Shown: positions 1 to 8,155 of the stretch, in pieces | Layout of the letters: each line of letters opens with the position of its first letter | Numbering within the stretch: the first letter of the stretch is position 1 | NCBI GenBank assembly: GCA_963791905.1 | Contig: CAWBTX010000003.1 | Span: 1 to 64,000, forward strand | Source: Gaiellasilicea sp963791905 | GTDB taxonomy: Bacteria > Actinomycetota > Thermoleophilia > Gaiellales > Gaiellaceae | Direction: 5' to 3' | DNA length: 64,000 bases | The notes under the pieces: model-generated | What the model saw: the letters and a program-made list of their open reading frames with translations, nothing else | Databases searched by the model: none | What the model was told of the DNA's origin: nothing | Translations under genes and position numbers: made by a program

Positions 1-63
1 ACGCCCTTCAACCCCTCGACCAACGGCCTCGTTCTGGCCGCGAGGCATAGCCGATGGACCTGA
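1..63 (+). other. 3' end of an unassigned upstream gene
   Basis: Reading frame 1 is open from the first base to a TGA at 61-63 and ends ...VLAARHSRWT; this stop lies just after the pilM ATG at 54. Frame 3 closes earlier at TAG 48-50. Since a type IV pilus operon follows, this is probably the C-terminus of another pilus gene, but about 20 residues are too few to assign it. Confidence 0.25.
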
Positions 64-1209
64 AGAAAGAGATCAAGCTGTCCGACCTCGTCCCGAGGCG
101 GAAGCGCAAGCCGAGCGCGGCCATGAGCCTCGCGAGGCCCAAGGAAGCCGAAGCGCCGCAGGAAGCAGGAGCTCGTCGGCCTCAAGGTCGGCGCCTCCCA
201 GATCGCCGCTTCGCACGTCGTCAACAACGGCTCGGCGAAGCTCGTCAAGGTGGCCCGCCGCCCGCTCGAGCGCGGGGTCGTCGTCGGCGGCGAGGTACGC
301 GACGTCGTCGCTCTCTCCGCGCGCTCGACGCCCTCTTCGCCGAGCACGAGCTCCCGCGGCGGGGCGTCCGCCTCGGGCTCGCCACGAACCGGATCGGCGT
401 GCGTGCGTTCGACGTCGACGGGATCGTCGACGAGCGGCAGCTCGACAACGCGATCCGCTTCCGCGCCCACGAGGAGGTCGCGATCCCGATCGACCAGGCC
501 CTGCTCGACTACCACGTCGTCGGCGAGACCGCCGACAAGGCCGGCAACGTCTCCCGCCGGATCCTGATGGCGGCCGCGTACCGCGAGTCGGTCGACCGCT
601 TCGTCGCCGCCTGCCGGGCCGCGAACGTCGAGCTCGCCGGGATCGACCTGGAGGCGTTCGCGCTCCTACGGGCGGTCGCACCGGCCGGGCAGGCGCCCGC
701 CGAGCCGCCGGTGGCGCTGGTCGCCGTCTCGCTCGGGCACGACCGCTCGACCCTCGCCATCTCCGACGGCACCGTCTGCGAGTTCACGCGCGTCCTCGAA
801 TGGGGCGGCGGGAAGCTCGAGTCGGCGGTCGCCCTCGAGCTGGGCGTCACGCCCGACGAGGCGCACGAGCTGCTGCTCCGCGTCTCGCTCGAGGACGCCT
901 CGGAGCTCGACGCCCAGTCGGCCTCGGTGCGACAGGCCGTCCGCGGCGAGCTGCAGAAGCTCGCCCGCGAGCTCGTCGCCTCGCTCCAGTTCTACCAGTC
1001 CCAGTCGGGCTCGCTCGCGATCTCGGAGATTCTCGTCTCCGGCGGCACGAGCGGGATCCCCGGCCTGGCGGAGAGCTCAGCGCCTCACCCGCGTGAGCGT
1101 CCGCCCCGCCGACCCACTCGCCCACGTCGATGCGCCCGACGACGTTCGGTCGCGTGACGACCTCGCGTCCCTGGCCATCGCGATCGGCCTGGGGGTGGAA
1201 GCCAGCCAG
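54..1209 (+). CDS. pilM: Type IV pilus assembly ATPase-like protein PilM (frameshifted)
   Basis: PilM is the actin-like cytoplasmic protein that binds the PilN N-terminus and anchors the PilMNO inner-membrane platform. The ATG at 54 opens a basic tail (KKEIKLSDLVPRRKRKP). The family start of the fold, ELVGLKVGASQIAASHVV, is read near 168-220 in another frame; the frame returns near 315 to give LGLATNRIGVRAF, the PilN-contact region and the glycine loop ILVSGGTSGIPGLAE near 1030-1070. A further shift near 1072 moves into the frame that encodes VSVRPADPLAHV and AIAIGLG, the usual PilM C-terminus. At least three frame changes are therefore needed, and no stop separates this last piece from pilN. 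The order pilM-pilN-pilO fixes the identity. Single-base sequencing errors are the likeliest cause. Confidence 0.85.
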
Positions 1210-1848
1210 ATGCAAGCCGTCAACCTCCTTCCCCTCGACGCGCGCCCCGGCAGCCGCTGGCTCGTCGCCGGCCGCGAGGCCTCCGCACGCCGCGTCCTCT
1301 CCGGGGCCGGCATCGCCGCGGGCGTACTCGCCCTGTCCTTCGGCGGGCTGTTCGTCCAGCAGCGAAGCGTCGTCGACGACCGCCGTGCCGAGCTGCACGA
1401 CGTCGAGACGCGCCTCGTCGCCGCGCAGGCGCGGGCGGCCGAGGTGCAGCAGGCCCAGGCCGCGAGCGCGGCCAGGCTCTCGACCTTCCAAACCGTTGTC
1501 GCCCAGCGGCTCGCCTGGGAGAGCGTCCTGCGCGACCTCGCGCGCGTCATCCCGGCGAACGTCTGGCTGCAAAGCCTCACCGCGACCTCGCCGTCGCCGA
1601 CGGCGGCAAGGGTGGGTGCAGCGGCTCCCGTCGCAGCGACGACGCCCGCGACTCCGGCTACGCCGGTCGGCTTCACCGTCACCGGTAGCGCCGACTCGCA
1701 GAACCGGGTCGCACAGGTGCTCGACCGGCTCGCGCTCCTCCCCTGGCTGTCGAACGTGACGCTGCAGTCGAGCGTGCGCGGCGGCGAAGGGTCTTCCGTG
1801 CAATTCACGATCGGAGCGACTCTCGGCTCCACTGGAGGTCGATCATGA
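1210..1848 (+). CDS. pilN: Type IV pilus assembly protein PilN
   Basis: PilN is a bitopic membrane protein that pairs with PilO and carries PilM on its cytoplasmic tail. From the ATG at 1210 the protein begins MQAVNLLPLD, the conserved INLLP motif that PilM grips, which decides the start even though the frame is open to a GTG at 1093 that belongs to the pilM C-terminus. One transmembrane helix lies at about residues 28-48, followed by a long Glu/Gln/Ala coiled coil (about 50-105) and a C-terminal fold containing IPANVWLQSL. Length is 212 residues, normal for the family. The TGA at 1846-1848 overlaps the pilO ATG at 1845, indicating translational coupling. Confidence 0.85.
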   Translation: MQAVNLLPLDARPGSRWLVAGREASARRVLSGAGIAAGVLALSFGGLFVQQRSVVDDRRAELHDVETRLVAAQARAAEVQQAQAASAARLSTFQTVVAQRLAWESVLRDLARVIPANVWLQSLTATSPSPTAARVGAAAPVAATTPATPATPVGFTVTGSADSQNRVAQVLDRLALLPWLSNVTLQSSVRGGEGSSVQFTIGATLGSTGGRS

Positions 1849-2480
1849 TCGAGCGTCTCAACGGCCGGGCGGCCATCGCGGTCGCCGCGGGCGGGCTCCT
1901 GCTCGTCGCGCTGGTCGGCTGGTTCGTCCTCGTCTCGCCGCAGCGGTCGCAGGCGGCCGAGCTGTCGGTGAAGATCGACGACGCCAGCGTGCAGCTCGAG
2001 ACGGCGCAGGCACTCGTCCGCGGGCAGGCCCTGCTCCACAGCAAGGCGGAGCTCGCGACGCTGAAGAAGGCGATGCCCGAGGACGTCGAGATGTCGGCGA
2101 TCCTGCGCCAGCTCTCGAAGGCGTCGGCGCGCTCGCACGTCCGCATCACGGGGATCACACCCGGGGCGGCTGTCGCCTCCGGTGCGTCCAACGTCGTGCC
2201 GATCAACATCACGGTCGAGGGCCGCTACTTCGGGTTGCGCAACTTCCTGCGGCTGTTGCGCGCGAGCGCCGACCTCCGCGGCGAGAACGTGAAGGCGTCC
2301 GGACGGCTCTTCGCGGTCGACTCGATCCAGTTCAACGGCGGCGACACGACGCGCAACCTGGTGAACGCGACCCTCGCCGTCACGGCGTTCGCCTTCCCGG
2401 AGGCCGCGGCACCGCCGACGGCGGCAGGGACGCTCTCCGCTCCTGCCGACGCCGAGGTGCTCGAGGCGGCAACCCCGTGA
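1845..2480 (+). CDS. pilO: Type IV pilus assembly protein PilO
   Basis: PilO is the partner of PilN in the inner-membrane alignment complex of the type IV pilus. The 211-residue product has a short cytoplasmic N-terminus, one transmembrane helix at about residues 9-29 (AIAVAAGGLLLVALVGWF), a heptad-rich coiled coil at about 35-75 and a ferredoxin-like C-terminal domain with the typical VEGRYFGLRNFLRLL stretch near 125-140. Its start overlaps the pilN stop (ATGA) and its own stop overlaps the GTG of the next gene at 2477, so the genes are read as one coupled operon. No internal frame change was seen here. Confidence 0.85.
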   Translation: MIERLNGRAAIAVAAGGLLLVALVGWFVLVSPQRSQAAELSVKIDDASVQLETAQALVRGQALLHSKAELATLKKAMPEDVEMSAILRQLSKASARSHVRITGITPGAAVASGASNVVPINITVEGRYFGLRNFLRLLRASADLRGENVKASGRLFAVDSIQFNGGDTTRNLVNATLAVTAFAFPEAAAPPTAAGTLSAPADAEVLEAATP

Positions 2481-3182
2481 GGAAGCCGACCCGTCAGGTC
2501 GAGCGGCGGCGGGCGACCGCGGCCGCGAGGAAGCAGCAGCGCCAGAAGGTGATCGCCTTCGGCGGCCTCGGCGTGCTCGCGCTCCTGATGTTCATCCAGG
2601 GCCCGAAGCTGCTCGACGCCGTCAACGGCTCGACGCCGCCCGCCGCGGCGGCCGCCGCGGCGCCCGCGCCTGTGACTCCGGCCGTTCCGGCGCCGGAGCA
2701 GGCCAAGCGGCCCTCGGCGCTGCTCGCGAAGGGCTCGAGCGTCGATCCGTTCGCGGTCCGGCACCTGGCGAGCGCCGACCCTCAGCCGGCCGCCGTCTCG
2801 GGCCGGCCGGCACCCGTGACCCGTTCGCGAAGGGCGCCCCGCCCACCCTCCTGCACCGCTGCCGCAGCGCATCGTGGTCGGCACGCCGTCCTCTCCCAAC
2901 GCGGTTGCCAAGCACGGCTGGATCGTCGTCCTCGCCTCGGTTCGCACGGGCGCGGGACGGGCGTACGCAGAGCGGGTCGCGACGGGCGCCCGCGGCCGCC
3001 TCGGCACGGTCTCGGTGCTCGACTCCTCGACGCGCAGGCCGCTTCGCGCCGGCTACTTCGTCGTCTACACGGGCCCGTACGGCTCGCGCTCCGCGGTTCA
3101 GCGGGCGGCCGGCACGGCGCACTCGGCCGGCTACCGGACCGCGTACGTCCGCGAGATCGTCCGGTACGACGCCGCGCGATGA
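2477..3182 (+). CDS. Membrane-anchored SPOR-like domain protein of the pilus operon (frameshifted)
   Basis: The product has a basic N-terminus, one transmembrane helix at about residues 27-45, an Ala/Pro-rich linker and a C-terminal module at 2874-3182 whose pattern (WIVVLASV, then GYFVVYTGPY, then AYVREIV) fits the SPOR fold, which in other proteins binds denuded peptidoglycan. The linker frame (2477-about 2800) and the SPOR frame (mod-3 class of 2874) differ, so one base is lost or gained near 2800-2870. The stop TGA at 3180-3182 overlaps the ATG of the prepilin gene at 3179. It sits where pilP or a secretin-interacting gene lies in diderm operons; I infer a role in anchoring the pilus machine to the cell wall. 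Confidence 0.65.
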
Positions 3183-3636
3183 CCTCACGCCTGCGTAACG
3201 AAGGAGGGTTCGGGCTCATCGAGCTGCTGATCGCGATGACCGTGATGAGCATCGGCATCTTCGCGCTCGTCGCCGGGTTCAGCTCCAGCGCTACGACGCG
3301 GTCAACCGGGCGAGCAAGACCGTCCACGGCCGGCGCGCTCGCCGACAAGCAGATGGAGAGGTCTCACAGTCAGCGGCAGCGTGGCGATTCGGTCAAAGAC
3401 GACTGCGGCTACGAGCCCTGACGGCAAGTACTCGATCGTCGTGGGACATGGAGCTGAAGTGCCGGGACGCGACGATCAGCCGTTCGGCGTCATCCGCGGC
3501 GCTGGCACGCTGAGCGGCGGCGTCGTCGAGCGGGTCCAGAGAAGCAGCGTCGATGATGACACGTGACGTGAGCGACGCCCGACGCGCGAAGGTGCTGATC
3601 ACCGAGTCCACGACGTTCGACCAGTCCACCGGCTAA
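3179..3636 (+). CDS. Type IV prepilin-like protein (frameshifted)
   Basis: The ATG at 3179 starts MTSRLRNEGGFGLIELLIAM, a class III prepilin signal: a short basic leader, glycine immediately before the cleavage site, Phe+1, Glu+5-type acid and a following hydrophobic helix (TVMSIGIFALVAGFSS). This is the substrate signature of the prepilin peptidase. After about residue 37 the frame breaks near 3295 and again further on; fragments such as AGALADKQME (about 3335-3355), TSPDGKYSIV (about 3413-3440) and the terminal LITESTTFDQSTG ending at TAA 3634-3636 belong to one minor-pilin-like protein. The position between the SPOR gene and pilC supports a minor pilin (PilV/GspI-like) role. At least three indels are implied. 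Confidence 0.75.
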
Positions 3637-3646
3637 GAGAAGAGAG

Positions 3647-4858
3647 ATGGCTGCATTCACTTACGAGGCAATCAACGCCCAGGGGCTCGAGAGCTCGGGC
3701 GTCATCCATGCGCCGGACACCCTCAGCGCAACCGAGCTGCTCCAGGCCCGCGGCCTGCTGCCGCGCTCGCTCTCCGAACGGGGAGCGGTCGGCGAGGACG
3801 GGCTGCGCTCGAAGTTCAAGAAGGTCAAGCCGAAGTCGCTCCAGGTCTTCGCGCGCCAGCTGGCGACGATGGTCGAGGCCGGCGTCAGCGTCGTCGCCGC
3901 GCTCGTCACGCTCGAGGAGCAGACGGACGACAAGTACCTCGCGGAGACGATCGCCGAGGTCCGGGCGGACGTCGAGTCGGGGCTGGTGCTCTCGCAGGCG
4001 CTGGCGCGGCATCCGAAGGTCTTCAACCGGCTCTTCATCTCGATGGTCGAGGCGGGCGAGTCGTCGGGCACGCTCGACGCGGTGCTCGACCGCGTCGCGA
4101 CGCAGATCGAGAAGGAGACGCAGCTGAAGCGGCGCGTACGCGGGGCGATGATCTACCCGGCCGTCGTGATCAGCTTCGCGTTCCTCGTCCTCACGTTCAT
4201 GCTCCTCTTCATCATCCCGGTCTTCGTCGAGGTGTTCGAGACGCTCGACGGCGAGCTGCCCGCGCCGACGAAGCTCGTCATGGGCATGTCGGATCTGCTC
4301 CGTGGCTACTGGTTCATCATCTTCCCGGCCATCGGCGTCGCCGCCTGGGGCCTGCGCAAGCTGAAGCGGACCGAGAAGGGCCGCCAGGTCTGGGACCGCT
4401 TCAAGCTGAGGGTCCCGATGAAGATCGGCGACGTCGTCCAGAAGGTGGCGCTCGCCCGTTTCTCGCGCACGCTCTCGACCCTCGTCGCAGCCGGCGTCGA
4501 CATCATCAGCTCGCTCGAGATCACGGGCACGACGGCCGGGAACCACGTGATCGAGGAGTCGCTGTCGAACGCCCGCACGCAGGTGCACGAGGGCGCGCGG
4601 ATCAGCGACCCGCTGATCGAGGACCCGATCTTCCCGCCCATGGTCGGGCAGATGATCAAGATCGGCGAGGAGACCGGAGAGCTCGACAAGATGCTCGGCA
4701 AGATCGCCGACTTCTACGAGGACGAGGTCGACGCGAGCATCCAGGCGCTGACCTCGATCATCGAGCCGGTACTGATGATCGGCGTGGGCGCCATGGTCGG
4801 CATGATCGTGATCGCGATGTACATGCCGATGTTCAAGATGCTCACCCTCATCGAGTAG
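3647..4858 (+). CDS. pilC: Type IV pilus inner-membrane platform protein PilC (GspF family)
   Basis: PilC is the polytopic platform on which the PilB and PilT motors act to extend or retract the pilus. The 403-residue protein has the usual N-terminal FTYEAINAQG segment, then two tandem GspF domains (about residues 68-190 and 270-395), each a helical bundle (FARQLATMVEAGVSVVAAL; FSRTLSTLVAAGVDIISSL) followed by hydrophobic helices (VVISFAFLVLTFMLLFIIPV; VLMIGVGAMVGMIVIAMYMP). Length and both repeats are complete and the frame is intact. The ATG at 3647 has an AGAAGAGAGA purine stretch just upstream and follows the prepilin stop by 10 bases, so it is the last gene seen in the pilus operon. Confidence 0.93.
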   Translation: MAAFTYEAINAQGLESSGVIHAPDTLSATELLQARGLLPRSLSERGAVGEDGLRSKFKKVKPKSLQVFARQLATMVEAGVSVVAALVTLEEQTDDKYLAETIAEVRADVESGLVLSQALARHPKVFNRLFISMVEAGESSGTLDAVLDRVATQIEKETQLKRRVRGAMIYPAVVISFAFLVLTFMLLFIIPVFVEVFETLDGELPAPTKLVMGMSDLLRGYWFIIFPAIGVAAWGLRKLKRTEKGRQVWDRFKLRVPMKIGDVVQKVALARFSRTLSTLVAAGVDIISSLEITGTTAGNHVIEESLSNARTQVHEGARISDPLIEDPIFPPMVGQMIKIGEETGELDKMLGKIADFYEDEVDASIQALTSIIEPVLMIGVGAMVGMIVIAMYMPMFKMLTLIE

Positions 4859-5044
4859 ACGCTAGGCGACTTCGCGGCCTTTGTGATCGCCGCGAGCCAG
4901 CCCGCGGACCGTGCCGAGTTGCCCCCGCCGCCGCCTGGGCCGCCGACCGAGGCCGAGGTTGCCGCGGTCACAGCACTCGCGGCCGAGCACGGGATCGAGC
5001 TTCTCGGCCCGCCCGGCGCGTTGCCGGGCGACGCAGCTCACTGA
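4859..5044 (+). pseudogene. Remnant of a cupin-domain protein C-terminus
   Basis: Directly after the pilC stop an in-frame open stretch encodes DFAAFVIAASQ, then PPPPPGPPTEAEV, then TALAAEHGIELLGPP, ending at TGA 5042-5044. This is the tail pattern common in small actinobacterial cupin proteins (acidic helix, proline run, AxxHGIEILGPP). No cupin barrel or start codon precedes it, because pilC occupies the preceding bases. It is therefore a 5'-truncated fragment, probably left by a rearrangement, or a junction in the assembly. Several intact cupin genes lie 6-11 kb downstream. Bases 5045-5196 between this remnant and the next gene show nothing I can assign. Confidence 0.45.
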
Positions 5045-5196
5045 CCGCTTCTACCGCGGGTGTCTCGCCACGGACGACCTCACCGGTCGGTCGCGTGACT
5101 ACAGAGTTGTCTCTATCCCCGATTGCCTTCTAGCGACACTACGCTCGTACAGGAAGGCGCCACGTCTCCTGAGCCTCTGGATCTTGCCGGCGCCGC

Positions 5197-5835
5197 TCAG
5201 GAAAGAACGCGCTCAAGCGCTGCGCGATCCGTCGGCTCGCCGTGCGCGGGCAGTACGAGCTCGACCGGCAGGTCGAGCAGCGGACGGAGGCGTTGCACGA
5301 CATCGTCGCGCGTCACGTGCTTGCGACCGCCGATCCAAATATCCAGACCGGCGCCGAGGTCGGAGAGCGAGTCGCCGGTGACGATCGCGCCGATCGACGG
5401 GAGCCAGAGGATGAGGTCGTTGTCCTCGCGGCCCGCGTACGCGGTGATCCCGAACGGCCACGCTCCGGGACTGTGAAAGTGTCCTTCGCCTTCACCGGCG
5501 CGCAACCAGGCAAGGTCATCACTCTCCATGCCGCGCACGCGATCGGGGTCGATGCCGAACTTCTCGACCCAGTCCTGCCAGGTGTCCGCGGGCGGCGTAT
5601 GCACCGGGAGGCCAAGCCGACGTGCATCGCGCTCGTGGTAGGGCGCCGTCAGGACGACGGCGTTTGCACGCTCACGTAGCTCGTCGGGCACGGAGAGCGG
5701 GTCGAACAACACGAGGTCGTCGCCGAGCTCGATCCCGTAGGACGAAACGATCTCGGGCCACTCCTCCTCCTCACTCCAGCCGGGATGCGGCGATTGCCAA
5801 TGCCAGACACCGGAGCGCAGCTCATGCATGGGCAC
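5197..5835 (-). CDS. Metallo-beta-lactamase-fold hydrolase (degenerate metal site)
   Basis: The 212-residue product has the outline of the metallo-beta-lactamase fold: a strand-rich N-terminus (GIELGDDLVLFDPLSVP), the loop VLTAPYHERDARRLG at about residue 62-75 where the family has HxHxDH, GDSLSDLGAG near 153-162 and LPAHGEP near 196-202. The middle Asp and the last His of the usual zinc ligands are present, but the first box is only YHERD, so one or both metal sites may be altered. The ATG at 5835 is the most upstream start; MHELR six bases further in is equally possible. It runs against the flanking plus-strand genes and stands alone. Substrate is unknown. Confidence 0.7.
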   Translation of the reverse strand: MPMHELRSGVWHWQSPHPGWSEEEEWPEIVSSYGIELGDDLVLFDPLSVPDELRERANAVVLTAPYHERDARRLGLPVHTPPADTWQDWVEKFGIDPDRVRGMESDDLAWLRAGEGEGHFHSPGAWPFGITAYAGREDNDLILWLPSIGAIVTGDSLSDLGAGLDIWIGGRKHVTRDDVVQRLRPLLDLPVELVLPAHGEPTDRAALERVLS

Positions 5836-5981
5836 AGTCTGTCACTACGGAGTTGGGCCTTGACAGAGAAAGAAGGGGCTCCGATGATCGTTGCGGTGCT
5901 GATTGAACAGGACTGGCAGCTCCAGGAGCCCGGGGCGCCGGTCTATCGAGCCGGGCCGGCCGGTGGGTCGCTGCTCTTTGC

Positions 5982-6497
5982 GTGATCGTCTCGGCGCTGG
6001 TGCTCGTCCCGGCGGCCGCCTCGGCGCCGAACACGAAGTTCGTCTCGAAGCAGTACGGCTACTCGATCGTCCTTCCCGGCAACTCGAGCCAATGGTTCTC
6101 GAGCTTCGCCCGTGTCACGTGGTCGACCGGCACGATCTCGCCGGATGCGAGTGCCTTCGACACCTTCACCGATCTGCGGACCGACCGGCTGTACATCATC
6201 GGGGCGCGACGGCTGCCGGCGGGATCCACGCTCGAGAAGTGGACGGCGATTTTCCTCAGGAATCGCGGGCCAAACTGCACGACACACCCCTCGCTCTCGA
6301 ACTCGAAGCTCTCCGGGACGCCGGCGCGCCTCCTCACGTGGTCGTGCACGGACGGCTACAACGCAATCGGGATCACCGCGCTCCACGCCAACCTCGGCTA
6401 CTTCATGATCGTCGCCTCACCGACGACCAGTTCCCGCGCCTCCGACCGCACCGCCTTCAGCGGCGCCCGAGCATCATTCCGCTTCCTGTCTAAGTAG
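5982..6497 (+). CDS. Secreted protein of unknown function
   Basis: I do not recognise this family. From the GTG at 5982 the protein begins with a hydrophobic segment ending in AAASA, a good signal-peptidase I site. The same frame upstream encodes RWVAALC in front of it, which would lengthen the signal helix, but I see no convincing upstream start. The mature part, about 155 residues, begins with NTKFVSKQYGYSIVLPG, a pattern seen in lipid-binding or PsbP/MOG1-like beta proteins, and has three cysteines. The stop (TCT AAG TAG at 6489-6497) lies at the left edge of an insertion sequence and contains the first copy of its 8-bp flanking direct repeat. Confidence 0.6.
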   Translation: MIVSALVLVPAAASAPNTKFVSKQYGYSIVLPGNSSQWFSSFARVTWSTGTISPDASAFDTFTDLRTDRLYIIGARRLPAGSTLEKWTAIFLRNRGPNCTTHPSLSNSKLSGTPARLLTWSCTDGYNAIGITALHANLGYFMIVASPTTSSRASDRTAFSGARASFRFLSK

Positions 6498-6505
6498 AGC
6501 GGGCG

Positions 6506-7407
6506 CTCGAACCGAAATGAAGGGACCCGTTCCCTGACGACGAACGCCGTCGGCATCCGTCGTCAAGCTGGGAGGGGTGCCGATGGCTATCGCGCCGTGG
6601 ATCGTCTCGGACGAGCTGTGGGAGCTGGTCGAGCCGTTGCTGCCGAGGAAGGAGCGGCGCTTCCGCTATCCGGGTCGCAAGCGGCTGCCTGACCGGCGGG
6701 CGCTGCAGGGGATCTTGTTCGTGTTGCACACGGGGATCGCGTGGCGGCATCTGCCGCTCGAGCTCGGCTTTGGCGGCGGCTCGACCTGCTACCGCCGTTT
6801 GGATGAGTGGCAGCGGGCGGGCGTGTGGGAGCGGCTGCACGAGCTGCTGCTTGCCCGAGTTACGTGCAGCGGGTGAGATCGAGTGGTCGCGGGCGGTCGC
6901 GGACTCCAGCCATGTGCAGGCGAAAAAGGGGGCTCCGCGACGGGCCCGAGCTCGGTTGATAGAGCCAGAAACGGCTCCAAGCACCACCTCCTGGTAGACG
7001 CCACCGGGCATCCCGCTCGCCTGGACGGTCACGGGCGGCAACCGCCACGACGTCACCCAGCTGATCCCGCTCATCGACAATGTGCCACCCGTGCGCGGCG
7101 ACGTCGGCCGGCCGCGCTCGCGGCCCGAGCGCGCTCACCGCTGACCGCGGCTACGACCACGACAAGTACCGCCGCGAGCTCCGCTGCGCGCGAGCATCAC
7201 ACCGGAGATCGCTCGCCGCCAGACCGAGCACGGCTCCGGGCTCGGCCGCGTGCGTTGGGTCGTGGAGCGCACCTTCGCCTGGCTGCACCACTTCAAGCGG
7301 CTGCTCGTCCGCTACGACCGCCGCGCCGAGATCCACGAAGCCTTCCTCGCGCTCGGCTGCTGCCTCGTCTGCTTCAGAAGGCTGCGAAACGCTCATTGTG
7401 ATTCGAG
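6506..7407 (+). mobile_element. IS5-family insertion sequence
   Basis: The transposase reading frames are bounded by imperfect 15-bp inverted repeats: CTCGAACCGAAATGA at 6506-6520 and its counterpart TCATTGTGATTCGAG at 7393-7407 (12 of 15 positions pair). An 8-bp direct repeat TCTAAGTA occurs just outside each end (6489-6496 and 7409-7416) and may include the target duplication; IS5 groups commonly duplicate 2-4 bp such as CTAA. The left copy is 9 bases from the repeat and the right copy 1 base, so the exact ends are uncertain. Only one copy is in the window. Confidence 0.65.
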
Positions 7408-7417
7408 TTCTAAGTAA
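6577..7417 (+). pseudogene. IS5-family transposase (DUF4096 / DDE type, frameshifted)
   Basis: The gene starts at about 6577-6583 (MAIAPWIVSDELWELVEPLL), the standard DUF4096 N-terminal domain of IS5-type transposases (PGRKRLPDRRALQGILFVLHTGIAWRHLP). The DDE catalytic domain follows but is split over three frames: AVADSSHVQAKKG near 6895-6930 with the first catalytic Asp, a segment near 6970-7060 with GSKHHLLVDATG, then LTADRGYDHDKYRREL near 7135-7175, RWVVERTFAWLHHFKRLLVRYDRR near 7255-7325 with the catalytic Glu, ending ...CDSSSK at TAA 7415-7417. Frame changes fall near 6860, 6980 and 7110-7190. As read it cannot make an active transposase, but these could be sequencing indels as elsewhere in the window. 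Confidence 0.8.
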
Positions 7418-7497
7418 GAGGCCGCGAAGACGCCGGCCTCCCTCCCGAGCTGGAGCGGAACTGGCGCTCGGGTGCGCGCTTCAGCCACACTTCCGTG

Positions 7498-8073
7498 ATG
7501 GCAACTGGCTTGAAGGTCGGCGGCGACGTCGAGCAGGCTCTCGGCAGTGTCGGCGTGCCCAGCTACGTCGTCGACACGACGGGAGTCATCCGGTGGATCA
7601 ATGCGGCAGCCGAGCGGGTCGTTGGTGACGTTCGCGGTCGCCAGTTCACCTCCGTCGTCGCGCCCGAGGACAGCCGACGCGCACGGGAGCTGTTCTCCCA
7701 GAAGGTGCTCGGCACCGCCCCGTCCACCGAGGCGACGGGTGTCCTGGTCTCGACCGGCGGCAAGCGGGTGCCGGTGGAGATCAGCGCGGTGCCACTCATG
7801 AGTGGTGAACGGGTGGTCGGCGTCTTCGGATTGTTCGAGGAACGCCCCGACGGCGGGCCAACAGCGCCGCACCCGCATCTCACTCCCCGTCAAGTCGAGG
7901 TGCTTCGTCGTCTGGAGGAGGGCCGCTCGACGAAGCAGATCGCCGCCGAGCTCCACCTCAGCACCGAGACGGTCAGGCACCACGTCGGCGGTATCTTTCG
8001 GGCCCTCGGCGTCAATTCCCGGCTCGAGGCCGTCGCGGCCGCCCGGGCGCATCAGGTTACTGCCCCGACCTGA
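7498..8073 (+). CDS. PAS-domain LuxR-type transcriptional regulator
   Basis: The 191-residue protein combines an N-terminal PAS domain (about residues 10-115; YVVDTTGVIRWINAAAERVVG, then VPVEISAVPLMSGERVVGVFGLF) with a C-terminal LuxR/GerE helix-turn-helix (about 127-185; LTPRQVEVLRRLEEGRSTKQIA, then HLSTETVRHHVGGIFRALGV). It probably senses a small ligand or redox state and binds DNA as a dimer. A GTG at 7495 directly precedes the ATG at 7498; either can serve. It lies 80 bp downstream of the IS5 element and 80 bp upstream of the LspA-like gene, with no clear partner kinase. Target genes cannot be told from the sequence. Confidence 0.8.
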   Translation: MATGLKVGGDVEQALGSVGVPSYVVDTTGVIRWINAAAERVVGDVRGRQFTSVVAPEDSRRARELFSQKVLGTAPSTEATGVLVSTGGKRVPVEISAVPLMSGERVVGVFGLFEERPDGGPTAPHPHLTPRQVEVLRRLEEGRSTKQIAAELHLSTETVRHHVGGIFRALGVNSRLEAVAAARAHQVTAPT

Positions 8074-8155
8074 TCTGCACCCGACGGGGCGGTGAGCCGG
8101 AAAGCCCGGTGTTTCGGGGCTAGTCGCGGGATCGCGGGATCGGTAGTGTCGTGAC

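Noticed and set aside
54..3636. Programmed ribosomal frameshifting in pilus genes
   Set aside because: Breaks are too many, lie at unrelated contexts and also affect unrelated genes elsewhere, so sequencing error is the simpler explanation.
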